This document shows positions 1 to 8,112 of a stretch of DNA of 64,000 nt, piece by piece. The stretch spans positions 620,001 to 684,000 of the forward strand of contig CAVVGK010000014.1 in NCBI GenBank assembly GCA_963747755.1, in the 5' to 3' direction. The position numbers and the translations under genes are program-made. Below the pieces are notes generated by a model. The model was not told the DNA's origin. It was given only the letters and a program-made list of their open reading frames with translations, and did not search any database. The first letter of the stretch is position 1. Each line of letters starts with the position of its first letter. Source of the DNA: DATFVA01 sp963747755. GTDB lineage: Bacteria; Bacteroidota; Ignavibacteria; Ignavibacteriales; Ignavibacteriaceae.

Positions 1-1358
1 CGATTTAAAATTGTTAAGGGTGAACCAGGCAGAAATTCATTAAAAACATTTTTTGCCTGTTTTCTCAATTCTCTTCTGTCGCAAAGGAATAAAATCCTTT
101 TAACCCAGTTTGCTCTTGTCAGTACATCGCACAAGGCAACCGCAACTCTTGTTTTCCCGGTTCCTGTTGCCTGAACTATCAAAGCCTTCCTTCCCCTGTT
201 TTCAAATTTCTCTGTTACTCTTTTAATAGCCTCAACCTGATAGACTCTACCCGCAATGTTATAATCTATTTTAACACTTGTAGGTTTTACACTGTTTCTT
301 CTTTGGAATATGAGATACTGAAGACTGTCTTTAGAATAAAAACCAAAAATTGGTCTATGCGGTTCATTGTGTGCATCATTCCAGATATGAATATCGTAAC
401 CATTTGTATAAAAAATAACAGGTCGCTGCCCTGTTTTCTTTTCAAGACTGTCTGCATAAAGTTTTGCTTGTGTCCTTCCAACTTCTACATCTTTTGACGT
501 TTTTTTAGCTTCGATCACAGCTATTGGTTTCCCGTTATCTTCAAACAAAACATAATCTGCTCTACCTTCACCGGTTAGTGTAGGTTGTCCCCCGTCTAAC
601 TCGACTTCCTGTTTGACCTCATCGGTATCTTCCCCGTTTTTTCCTACTTTCCAGCAGGCATTTGCTCAGCAACTCTTGATTAATATCCTTCGGGTCTGTT
701 CTTCACTGAACTGAAGCTCGTTTGATACTTCATTCCCTCTTTTAACAAAACTTTCTCTTTCAGCTTTTTGAAACCGAGTTTTTTTTTGAGAATTTATTCT
801 TTCCTGCTCAAGTTCCGTAAGTGTTGCCTCCAGCCGGGCTTCTTTATCATACAGATCTTTCAGTATCTCCAGTTTCTCTTTTTCCCAATTCTCCGAAACC
901 AATATTTTATCCGGCTGCTGAAATTCGCCTACATCAGTTAAATCACCTCCGCAGTAAGCTGCATATATCCATTTCCCAAGATCAAAAGCCTGGCACAGAA
1001 TCAAAGAGACATCTTCAGAAGATAGTTCACTTCCATGAGCTGCTTTGTTTCCCATAATTTTTATAGAATGAAGAAGATGGGTTACAGGTCGGGGAACTGA
1101 ATTATAAAACACAGAATTATTAATTGAGCTATACAAATCTCTCTCCTCTGATTCAGGAAATGAGAGACTTAATAAAGTATAAATAGTCTCAACAAATTTT
1201 TCAGCAAATGAACGAAGTTTTACCCCCGCACTGGCTGGATCAACATAAATATACTGTTCAGCAAAAGCTCCCAGAGATGATAATTCCGGGAGCTTTTCAC
1301 TGAGGAATTCAAAATTGCTTTTATTCACTATTTCTAACAAACCAGAATTAAACTTCAT
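1..1358 (-). pseudogene. hsdR: Type I restriction enzyme R subunit (HsdR), 5' part, interrupted by an in-frame stop
   Basis: The R subunit is the motor and nuclease subunit of type I restriction systems. From the start at 1358 the reading frame gives about 230 residues of the N-terminal region, with a DUF4145-like helical part (KAAHG near residue 108) and a long coiled coil, and then meets a TGA at 666-668. The same frame continues past that stop to the window edge and encodes the PD-(D/E)xK nuclease signature (GEGRADYVLF, then AVIEAKKT) and the helicase Walker A motif QATGTGKTR near position 170. The peptide just before the stop (TRRILIKSC) sits where the family has a TR-x-x-LID-type motif, so a nonsense change or two compensating small indels are both possible. 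The start overlaps the upstream coiled-coil gene by 11 nt, so the two form one operon. The rest of the gene, and hsdM/hsdS if present, lie outside the window. Confidence 0.75.
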
Positions 1359-2742
1359 CTGAAAATAACAATTGTTGCAGACTAGTTAAAGAATCATTTA
1401 TCTGATTTTTAATATTATCTGACTGAGAAAGAATTTTTTCTGCTTCACTTCTGATACTATTTACTGCAGTTTTGATTGTTCTGAAAGATTTAATGGAATT
1501 CTGAATCACTTCTATCTCCTTCTCAACTGCATTCTTATCAATTCCATCCAGTTCAGCGTATTCAAGCTTTAATAAGGATATAACTACTTTTAAGGCTACA
1601 TGCCATAAACCAAAATGCGTAACAAGCTTGTCCCGGTCATATATCTGGAAATCTGCAACCTGTTTATGTAACTGATCTTCCAGGGCAACCAGATAGATGA
1701 CGAAGTCTGCATTACGGTTTATCTTAGCTTCATCCATCTCAGAAATTAAATTTTTCGGTGTTGCAGCAGATGTTCTGTTCCTGGCTTCAATCGCAATTGT
1801 TTTGTTCAATGACTTAATGGTATAATTAAAATCCCCTTTTTTGCACCCTTTAATATGGCCGATTTTTTGGTCAGATCTTCGACAATGTCACCGTTTATAG
1901 AGGCATATTCCTCAAGCAAAGAAAGTAGTTCATCCTCAAAGTCGGTTCCTTTCATAGGACTTTTATCTTTAACCGCTTTTTCAGTATCAGTGGCACTTTT
2001 AATTGAGACCAATTCTTCTTTAAGCTCTCTTATTTCTTTCAGAATATTTTTCTGAAGAAGATTTATAGTACTTTTCTCGTTGTCAAAAGAAAATTGCTTG
2101 TTAATTATTTTAATAAAATCCCCTTCAGCCCCTAAATTTTTCTCTATCAGGTTTTTAAGCTGATGAGAAATACTTCTTCCTTTTTAAGATCGAAATCATT
2201 TTTAATTCTTTTTTCAAATTCATCAATTGAACCAATCAGCTTGGAAAGGTGACTGGTTTTAATATCCGGATTAAAACTATTGTCTATCTTATCAGAGATC
2301 TGATCCTTATTAGTTTGAATTTCTTTAAGCGTGGTTTTAAATTCCCGCAGGAATTCGTTCTTCTTATCATCGAAGAATTGATTTATCTTCTTTGTATAAG
2401 AATTAGTTTTATTCGGATCAAAATTTTCATCCACCAAGTTTAGTATTTGTGCCCTTGCCTGTTCAACCCCAAGATTAAACTTGCTGGTCTTGCGGCCATT
2501 TTTCTTTCGATAAAATCCGTATCCATCATCATTTCTACTTTAGATTTTACGAATGATCCTATATCAATGACCTTTCTGAGTTCAGCGATTCTCTCAGATT
2601 CCGATTCAATTTTAATTAACTGTTTAAATAATTCCGGATTATCAATTTGTAGATTGTTAATAATAATCTTTGCTAAAATTGGATCAAGGTTAATAGATGA
2701 ATCATGGAATTGATGTAAACTTAATTTCTTTGCTTCTGACAT
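1348..2742 (-). pseudogene. Coiled-coil protein with C-terminal restriction-nuclease-like domain, three frameshifts
   Basis: Four consecutive minus-strand reading frames join into one protein of about 466 residues if one base is restored at each of three sites: a run of four C at 2467-2470, three A at 2168-2170, and the C4/T6 run at 1833-1842. The start at 2742 (MSEAKKLSLHQ) has an AAAGGA ribosome site. The N-terminal two thirds are charged coiled coil. The last 200 residues contain KGTDFEDEL, then GDF and IAIEARN spaced like the D and ExK-type residues of a PD-(D/E)xK nuclease, followed by another helical stretch. I do not recognise a named family. Its 11-nt overlap with hsdR suggests an accessory role in a restriction or defence locus. 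All three breaks look like single-base losses in homopolymers, which fits sequencing error as well as decay. Confidence 0.55.
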
Positions 2743-3017
2743 TTTGGAATCCTTTCTTTTTCCCTTCCTTATTCTATTTGTATGCCAGTGCGAAAAAGTA
2801 GGATAATGAAGATTTTTTGATAAAAGTAGAGTAACGAGCGTTACCTGATTAGTAACGGGTAATATTATAACTTTTACTGGAGATAAATTATTATTTAGAA
2901 TATGAATTCTCAATTTGATACAAAGTTTTTTCGAAAATATAAATTCACTGAACACTTTTACTTCGACTGAACACTTTATTATATTATTATAGTCTAAAAT
3001 CGAAGAAGCTTAACGTA

Positions 3018-3060
3018 TTTGTAATCAGCCGGTCGGCGGTTCAAATCCGTCCGCCAGCTC
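3018..3060 (+). tRNA. 3' half of a tRNA-Thr (UGU), fragment
   Basis: The sequence TTTGTAATCAGC matches the 3' side of a threonine tRNA anticodon arm with anticodon TGT. It is followed by a variable loop, a T arm (GGCGG-TTCAAAT-CCGTC) and an acceptor 3' strand CGCCAGC with discriminator T. No matching 5' half (expected acceptor strand GCTGGCG, D arm) is present upstream, so this is not a functional tRNA. Such 3' tRNA fragments followed by the native terminator are the usual scar of an element integrated into a tRNA gene. Confidence 0.7.
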
Positions 3061-3062
3061 AA

Positions 3063-3099
3063 AGAAAGCCTTAAAACAGATTGTTTTAGGGCTTTTTTA
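3063..3099 (+). terminator. Rho-independent terminator behind the tRNA fragment
   Basis: AAGCCTTAAAACA pairs imperfectly with TGTTTTAGGGCTT and is followed by a T-rich tail. It directly follows the tRNA-Thr fragment and probably is the original terminator of the intact tRNA gene. Confidence 0.7.
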
Positions 3100-3199
3100 T
3101 TTTAAAATTGATTAGATCTATTTAAGTATTTATTTCATATGGGGTTATGAATATATTAGTCACAATATAGTAACATTATTTGGATAAATTTCACAAGGA

Positions 3200-3523
3200 T
3201 TAAAAAGAGAAACCAAATAATTTTCCCCTATCTTTGTCTCTATCGTCAAGTTCTAAAGCTATTTCATCAGATTTAAATTTGGAAATAGGGAAAGGTGAAT
3301 CTGATTCAATCAGAGTAAGTATATATTGAAATCCATATTTCTTAGTCAAACTTCGTAACTCATTTATAAACATTTCTTTTTTTCTGTCATCTAAGGATTC
3401 AAACACACCATCATGGTAGATAAAATTAAAAAAAGATTTTTTACTATACTGTATCAAGATAGATATATCGTAACAAGCACATAATAGTTTTTTATATGAG
3501 AATCCTTGAAATGATAAAAACAA
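3200..3523 (-). pseudogene. C-terminal fragment of a DUF2326-type protein
   Basis: The 107 residues resemble only the C-terminal part of DUF2326 proteins, which are normally about 500-600 residues with coiled coils: YKKLLCACYDISIL, then FIYHDGVFESLDDRKK, YILTLIESD, and the ending DEIALELDD followed by GKLFGFSF. The nucleotide-binding N-terminal part is absent, and no remnant was seen upstream in the AT-rich DNA to 3740. DUF2326 proteins are known from multi-component ATPase loci linked to defence. Here the copy is a remnant beside the tRNA scar, so it is probably left over from an excised or eroded element. Similarity was judged by eye. Confidence 0.5.
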
Positions 3524-3749
3524 ATTTATTTAAAACTATTTTTAAGATTTAAATGATATTCACATAAAATTCATATTTATACATTAAAAAATATAACTTA
3601 TATCGAATCAATGAATCGGTCTTCTAGTAAACTTATGCTTGTATATAATTATATTTCTTTTATCTCCTGCTTGAGAGATAATTTACTGTTTAATACTTGT
3701 TCAGCGAATCGGAATGAATACCTTTGTAACCTTAAACGCATTAAATGCG

Positions 3750-3839
3750 CCCTAACTTTTTATTAATACCAAATTAACTTAAACTTGAATTTAAAGCAAA
3801 GAAATCAAGTTTATTCACAACTAATTTTAATTGTTAGGT
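3750..3839 (-). repeat. attC-like imperfect hairpin after the lipoprotein gene
   Basis: On the minus strand ACCTAAC (3839-3833, fits RYYYAAC) is followed after 76 nt by GTTAGGG (3756-3750, close to GTTRRRY). Between them lies an 8-bp perfect inner repeat (AAACTTGA/TCAAGTTT) and further imperfect complementarity, so the whole 90 nt can fold into one hairpin with unpaired bases, as integron attC sites do. The stop codon of the lipoprotein gene lies inside it, the usual arrangement of a gene cassette. No integron integrase is visible in the window. Confidence 0.45.
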
Positions 3840-4498
3840 CTTTTACTAAAACTTATTCTTGCTCGAATTCCCATTTTGTATTGTCCTGATACTTTCACAA
3901 AATCTAAATCGTATTCAACTCCATTTTCTTCCATAACCCCTTTAATAGTTGAATTCCCTTCCCATTGTCCAGTATAGTGAATTTGATAGTAACCAGCCTT
4001 ATTCCAATCCATTGTCACGTTTGGGGGTATATTATGACCGTAAACAGTATAATTAAGCGTATCGCCTGTCGTTAATACAACAGACATTGAACCCGTTATA
4101 GTTGAATCATATATGCTTGTTTGATTTAATTCTAAATCAACTAAATACTGCACCCCACCCCACTTACCACTTATATCAGGTTCATACGTTTTAGGTAGTC
4201 GTTCAAATAGTGCGATAATGTTTTTATCACCGTCCATTTTTAATAAATACGGATTTTCAGATGATAGTATGCTGCCTTCCCAGCCTTTGAATTCACAAAG
4301 CGTATCTGGATATGCGTGCAAGGTAACATTCTCACCCTCATCATAACTGCTTTTAAGGGGGATGATATCTACCTCTCCCTCCCCATTAATAGTTAAATTC
4401 AACTTATAAGTGATTGGTAAGTTTGCGGTTGGTTCGCTATCTTTTTTACAACCAACGAAAGATATTCCGATCAGCAAAACAAATAAAAAGGATTTCAT
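3827..4498 (-). CDS. Lipoprotein with a bacterial InlB B-repeat-like domain
   Basis: This 223-residue protein starts with a lipoprotein signal peptide whose lipobox ends at Cys17 (SFVGCKK), so it should be anchored in the envelope. Residues about 30-95 (LNLTINGEGEVDIIP, then VTLHAYPDTLCEFKGW, KNIIALFE) match the divergent InlB B-repeat domain found in many secreted bacterial proteins. The remainder is beta-rich and unrecognised. A GGAGGG-type ribosome site precedes the start. The stop codon falls inside an attC-like hairpin, so this may be an integron gene cassette read from right to left. The function is unknown; surface binding is only a guess. Confidence 0.65.
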   Translation of the reverse strand: MKSFLFVLLIGISFVGCKKDSEPTANLPITYKLNLTINGEGEVDIIPLKSSYDEGENVTLHAYPDTLCEFKGWEGSILSSENPYLLKMDGDKNIIALFERLPKTYEPDISGKWGGVQYLVDLELNQTSIYDSTITGSMSVVLTTGDTLNYTVYGHNIPPNVTMDWNKAGYYQIHYTGQWEGNSTIKGVMEENGVEYDLDFVKVSGQYKMGIRARISFSKRPNN

Positions 4499-4659
4499 TT
4501 ATCCCCTCCGATAAATTTGAAATACACCTATATTTAATATAGGTAGATATTTCCCCAATAAATAATATTATAATTATCCGATAATTATTTAATAATTATG
4601 ATTTTCTTAAATCTCCTATAAATTCATTTTTAGTGTTTATTAAATAAAAAGTAATGTTC

Positions 4660-4900
4660 TTAATTTCTTTCCAAATAATTTAATTCATCTTCAAATTTTG
4701 ATTTAAGTTCAGTGCATAAATTAAAATTATTTATTCTACCATATTCTTTATTATAAATTTCAATTTCTTTTCTAATTTTCCAGATTTGTGTTTTTGAGTA
4801 ATGATTTTTAATTGTTTCTCCGATCAAAGCAGAGGGGATTTTTGAAATTTCATAATAAAAAATATTATTTTTTAATTCTTTTCTTGAACCACTTTTTCAT
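4660..4900 (-). CDS. Small basic protein of unknown function, one frameshift
   Basis: An ATG at 4900 opens MKKWFKKRIKK and then stops. If one A is restored in the A6 run near 4870, the frame continues to 4660 as a lysine-rich, helical protein of about 80 residues (NIFYYEISKIPSALIGETI, then IWKIRKEIEIYNKEYGRIN). Codon use and the uninterrupted frame after the shift argue for a real gene. I recognise no family; KIPSALIGETIKNHYSKTQIW could be a helix-turn-helix. It lies between the attC-like hairpin at 3750 and the inverted repeat at 4919, so it may share a cassette with the lipoprotein gene. Confidence 0.35.
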
Positions 4901-4918
4901 CTGGACATTGTCAGCCAG

Positions 4919-5007
4919 TATTACATAACGAAAATTATCGTCTTGGGTAATCTTCTTTACTTCCATTGACTTTCTGTCGGTAAGGCCGATAATTTTGAGT
5001 TATGTAA
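4919..5007. repeat. Long imperfect inverted repeat, possibly attC-like
   Basis: TTACATAACGAAAATTATCG (4921-4940) is complementary to 4987-5007 (CGATAATTTT, GA, GTTATGTAA) with a single extra base. Weaker pairing (GCCAGTA with ACTCGGC) extends outward on both sides, and the loop is about 46 nt. The ACATAAC/GTTATGT core resembles, but does not strictly match, attC R boxes. It could be an attC variant, a small palindromic repeat element or an RNA hairpin. Confidence 0.4.
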
Positions 5008-5835
5008 ACTCGGCACGACATCTTGTCAGTTCAACGACGTTCCGGTTTTGCTAAAGCGCAAAACCTCCACTCCTTGGGTGTCATCTCATCTACCATTATC
5101 ATCCCATTCATTATCTGATCAGCTCATCGACGTTCCATTCCGCCATGCCGGGTGATCCCGGCCTGGCTCCATTTCACTTACATTTGACAACATAATCACT
5201 ATGTCGTTTTATCGCTCCTCTTAACCATTGAATGCAAGGCAAGAACACCTTGCTTTAAATTATTAGAATTATGTATCATCGGGCTGTGCACTTTTACCAG
5301 TCGCACGGCTCCTGGCAAAAGCACTGTAAAGCAAACCGTAAAAACTTTAAGTTTGCAGCTATTAGCGGGCTTTACCTTTAAGCCCCCAAAAAGCTGATTA
5401 CCATCTTGAGTTTTGGGGTCTTAAACGTTTCGTTTGCTGTGTAATTACGCTGCAATCTCCGAAATCCAGGCCGCGTAAATACACTGACCACAAACTAAAG
5501 CCCGCATAATCAGTAAATCAAAGTTTTTATTGGCTTGCCTTACTAACCTGCTGCCGCAGGTTCAACCCTACATCCACGGGTTTATTTCATAGGTTAAGCG
5601 ATTCAGCATCATTCGGTAGCACTCTTCAATCAAATATCGGTTGTTAGATAGAAAGTTTGGGTTAAGACATTTGGGCCCCGTAGGTGTGAGCGATCAGCGA
5701 ACACTACGTTACACACGACTAATACTTTTACATTAAGACGAACTGTGTTGAGTGAAATGAGAGAATGAAGCGCAACGGAATGAACGAATTGAACTAAATA
5801 GAGTGATAAAGCGGTTAGAAGGATTTAAGGATTAC
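5008..5835. other. Non-coding, inverted-repeat-rich segment
   Basis: No credible gene was found here. The base composition is higher in GC than the flanks. Hairpins seen: GGTTTTGC/GCAAAACC (5049-5072), GCCGGG/CCCGGC near 5150, TTTTACCAG/CTGGCAAAA with flanking pairs near 5285-5325, CCCCAAAA/TTTTGGGG near 5385-5425, TTACGC/GCGTAA near 5445-5480, and a long outer pairing of about 5338-5372 with 5492-5527 containing GCGGGCTTTA/TAAAGCCCGC. A 17-22 nt direct repeat (GACGTTCC core) occurs at about 5028-5050 and 5114-5137. The nested order of the hairpins suggests a folded RNA or a mobile-element end. Confidence 0.4.
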
Positions 5836-6111
5836 TCATATTATATTCGAACCACTTTTTTGAGCACTCATTCTATTTTGAACATATGGTAGAACAATCG
5901 CTCTGGGATAGCAGCTCAATACATTGTCATCACGTAAGTAGTCATCAATAAGTTCATGCTCCTTATCCATAGTTAACTTATCCATTAAAAAAAACGACTT
6001 CCTTATTAGCAGAAAATTTATTAAGGGATGATGGATTTCAAAATCCGAAACACTGTATGTAGAATTAACATCAATACCCCTGCAACCAAAGTACAGAATT
6101 ATTAGCTTCCT
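5836..6111 (-). pseudogene. Open frame remnant of unknown origin
   Basis: A minus-strand frame without stops runs from 6111 to the TGA at 5836-5838. It reads as plausible protein (SVSDFEIHHPLINFLLI, then MDKLTMDKEHELIDDYLRDD), but it lacks a start codon with a ribosome site at its upstream end, so it looks like the tail of a lost gene. The largest part with an internal ATG would be 49 residues. I recognise no family. The remaining 190 bases up to 6302 hold only AT-rich upstream sequence of the next operon. Confidence 0.3.
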
Positions 6112-6302
6112 TCAGTCCAGTATAATAATCCTGCTGTAAGATTATGGTATTACCTATTAACTTAAAAAAGTTAGTTATTTTGTTGTGATTTTTATCTTAT
6201 CTACTTATATTAAAGCATCCCCTCAATCTCCGTTCGCTATTCTTTTATAGATGCTAGTGCGCAATTTAGGTACTTATTTATTTATTAAATAGGGAGTACA
6301 AA

Positions 6303-7694
6303 ATGGCAAATACTGAAGCAATGGGTCATAAATTAGTGAATGAGTTCAAGCAGATAGCTGAAAAGAAGCTGCCACAAACCCCTTATATAACCGAACATCG
6401 TGATCACTACCTTAAACTATTGACGATCGGCCAGTGGGATCAATTGGAGTCAGAATCTAAGAAGCAATCTGAACTTGCTGAAAAAACATTCAGCGAATTT
6501 AGGTCTCACCAATCTCAAATTTCCAGAGTATACACCCAGGCCAATAAATTTGCAGCAGAGACTCTTAAGAATTGGGTGCCACTTAAATCCCGTCAAAATT
6601 GGCCAGATATAAAAAATAAAATTCTTGCAGGTCTTCCGCCCGGAACATCAAAACATGATGCTGAAAAAGAAATAAAAAAATTAGGAGGACTCAGAAAAAA
6701 TGATATGCTGGATCGATTTTTAAATCCAATTATTTTAAGATCTTCATTGCTTGATGAAACAATCTCATCAAGTCAGGCAGCTCAACTTGGCGCTGAATTG
6801 GCCTTGACTGTTGCCAGATTCAATCAGTACAAGCATCCAAATTTAATACCAACTAAAAAGATTGATGATTGGTTGAAAGCAAGTTCATCTTTAATTCTGA
6901 ATAAAGAAAAAGAAATCTGGGACGCACTTAAAAAAGGCAAAGTCAAAACCGTCAGGGACAAATCAGATAAACTATTAGCTTGGTCTAAAGGAGCCACCTT
7001 ACTAAAAGCAACTAGAACCGCGGCAGCATTGGCTTTATCCAGGGAAAACCCGGTTAATCGTTGGTCTTTAGGACCTACAGCGTTAATGACTGCGAATTTG
7101 ATTAGTAACTTATTTATGTCACAATTATTAGGCCTGCGATTAGCTTGGCTGGCCCGATTTGGTTTCGGCCCCTTGGATGAATGGTGCGATACGGCTGCTA
7201 AATTACCATTTCCCAGCGTATGGCAGCCTCCGGCCATTACCTCAATAGCTTCCCTGTGGAGTAAAATGGATCAGCTGGATGGTAAAACCGTTACTATTGA
7301 AGGAGTTGTTGGCGCGGTACAAAATAAACATAAGCGTAATAAGGTCTATTCATCTGTCTGGCTTACTGACAATGAAGGAATGAGTATGCGTGTCGGCATT
7401 CTTTATATTAAAATGGATTCAGGTGGTCTTGTTGAAGGGGCTAACGCAAGGGTAACAGGAAAGTTTATAAAAAAAGATAAAGATTTCGGCACACCTGTAG
7501 TCCGGATATCAAGAAGAACTTTAGTTGAAGACAGCAAACATTCCTGGAAAGACTGGGTAGAACGTCAAAATCAATTTTTATTTACTCCGATACCACATGC
7601 ATTGACGATATCATTTTCCTGGGAGAGAGGTATCAACGGACCGGGAAATCTATTTCGTTATGGAACATGGTTACCTAATCAAAGGAGGATGTAA
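6303..7694 (+). CDS. Protein of unknown function with a C-terminal OB-fold
   Basis: This is the first gene of a three-gene operon (463 residues, RBS GGGAG 8 nt before the ATG). Residues 1-250 are mostly charged alpha-helix. Residues about 258-292 are hydrophobic and tryptophan-rich (SNLFMSQLLGLRLAWLARF) and could touch or cross a membrane. Residues about 320-405 look like an OB-fold of the nucleic-acid-binding type: DGKTVTIEGVVGAVQNK, SSVWLTDNEGMSMRVGIL, EGANARVTGKFIKK, then TPVVRISRRTL. A short tail follows. I recognise no named family for the whole chain. The next gene starts 2 nt after the stop, and a TGT-superfamily gene follows, so a role in recognising a nucleic acid for base modification is a reasonable inference but unproven. 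Confidence 0.6.
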   Translation: MANTEAMGHKLVNEFKQIAEKKLPQTPYITEHRDHYLKLLTIGQWDQLESESKKQSELAEKTFSEFRSHQSQISRVYTQANKFAAETLKNWVPLKSRQNWPDIKNKILAGLPPGTSKHDAEKEIKKLGGLRKNDMLDRFLNPIILRSSLLDETISSSQAAQLGAELALTVARFNQYKHPNLIPTKKIDDWLKASSSLILNKEKEIWDALKKGKVKTVRDKSDKLLAWSKGATLLKATRTAAALALSRENPVNRWSLGPTALMTANLISNLFMSQLLGLRLAWLARFGFGPLDEWCDTAAKLPFPSVWQPPAITSIASLWSKMDQLDGKTVTIEGVVGAVQNKHKRNKVYSSVWLTDNEGMSMRVGILYIKMDSGGLVEGANARVTGKFIKKDKDFGTPVVRISRRTLVEDSKHSWKDWVERQNQFLFTPIPHALTISFSWERGINGPGNLFRYGTWLPNQRRM

Positions 7695-7696
7695 TT

Positions 7697-8071
7697 ATGG
7701 GTGTATATATAGAACCGGGAGCTTGTAAAAATGAAATACAAGCAGCAAAAGACGCTGTTAATGAAATGAACAAAGCCTATAGAGATTATTTAGCAGCTAA
7801 ATCGAATATAGAAGCAGGAGAATGGGCAGCTGGAGGTGGGGCAGGAGGAATATTATTATGCGGAATTCTTGGGCTTACCGGTGCCGGAGCTCTTATTTGC
7901 TTAGTCGGAGGAGGCGTTAGTGTAATATCCGGTTCTCTCTGGAGCGCAAGCGGAATTCCGGGGTTGCAGGATGCGGCTGATGATTTAAATGATGCTATTG
8001 ATAAAGCCGAAGACGCTGTCGACGCTCTTTGTGACTGTATCAATAGTCATGCAGTTTCAGTACCAGATTGA
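7697..8071 (+). CDS. Small glycine-rich membrane protein
   Basis: This 124-residue protein follows the previous stop by 2 nt and has an excellent AAGGAGG ribosome site at 7681-7687. An N-terminal amphipathic helix (residues 10-40) is followed by a glycine-zipper-like hydrophobic stretch (about residues 50-88: GGGAGGILLCGILGLTGAG and LICLVGGGVSVISGS) long enough for two membrane passes. An acidic helix ends with two cysteines (CDC near residue 114). There is no signal peptide. Such a layout occurs in small pore-forming or membrane-damaging proteins and in membrane anchors; nothing in the sequence decides between them. Its tight coupling to the neighbouring genes suggests it belongs to the same system. 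Confidence 0.6.
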   Translation: MGVYIEPGACKNEIQAAKDAVNEMNKAYRDYLAAKSNIEAGEWAAGGGAGGILLCGILGLTGAGALICLVGGGVSVISGSLWSASGIPGLQDAADDLNDAIDKAEDAVDALCDCINSHAVSVPD

Positions 8072-8112
8072 CGTTTGAAACCAATACACCTGAAAAATAA
8101 CTTTAATATTAA

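Noticed and set aside
3701..3740. Possible second attC-like repeat before the lipoprotein attC
   Set aside because: Only a weak GCATTAAATGC palindrome is visible, with no R-box pair at a suitable distance.
5560..5650. GTTCAAC ... GTTAGAT as another attC
   Set aside because: The motifs fit RYYYAAC/GTTRRRY alone, but the two arms are not complementary and no hairpin connects them.
4886..5858. GAACCACTTTTT at both ends as target-site duplication of an inserted element
   Set aside because: The match is only 12 bases, T-rich and has no clear inverted ends; chance is likely.
6824..7237. Minus-strand frame inside the OB-fold gene
   Set aside because: No ribosome site and no recognisable protein; it is the antisense shadow of a well-supported gene.
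7786..8043. Minus-strand open frame across the small membrane gene
   Set aside because: It is a proline/alanine-rich mirror of the plus-strand gene, which has a strong ribosome site and better protein character.
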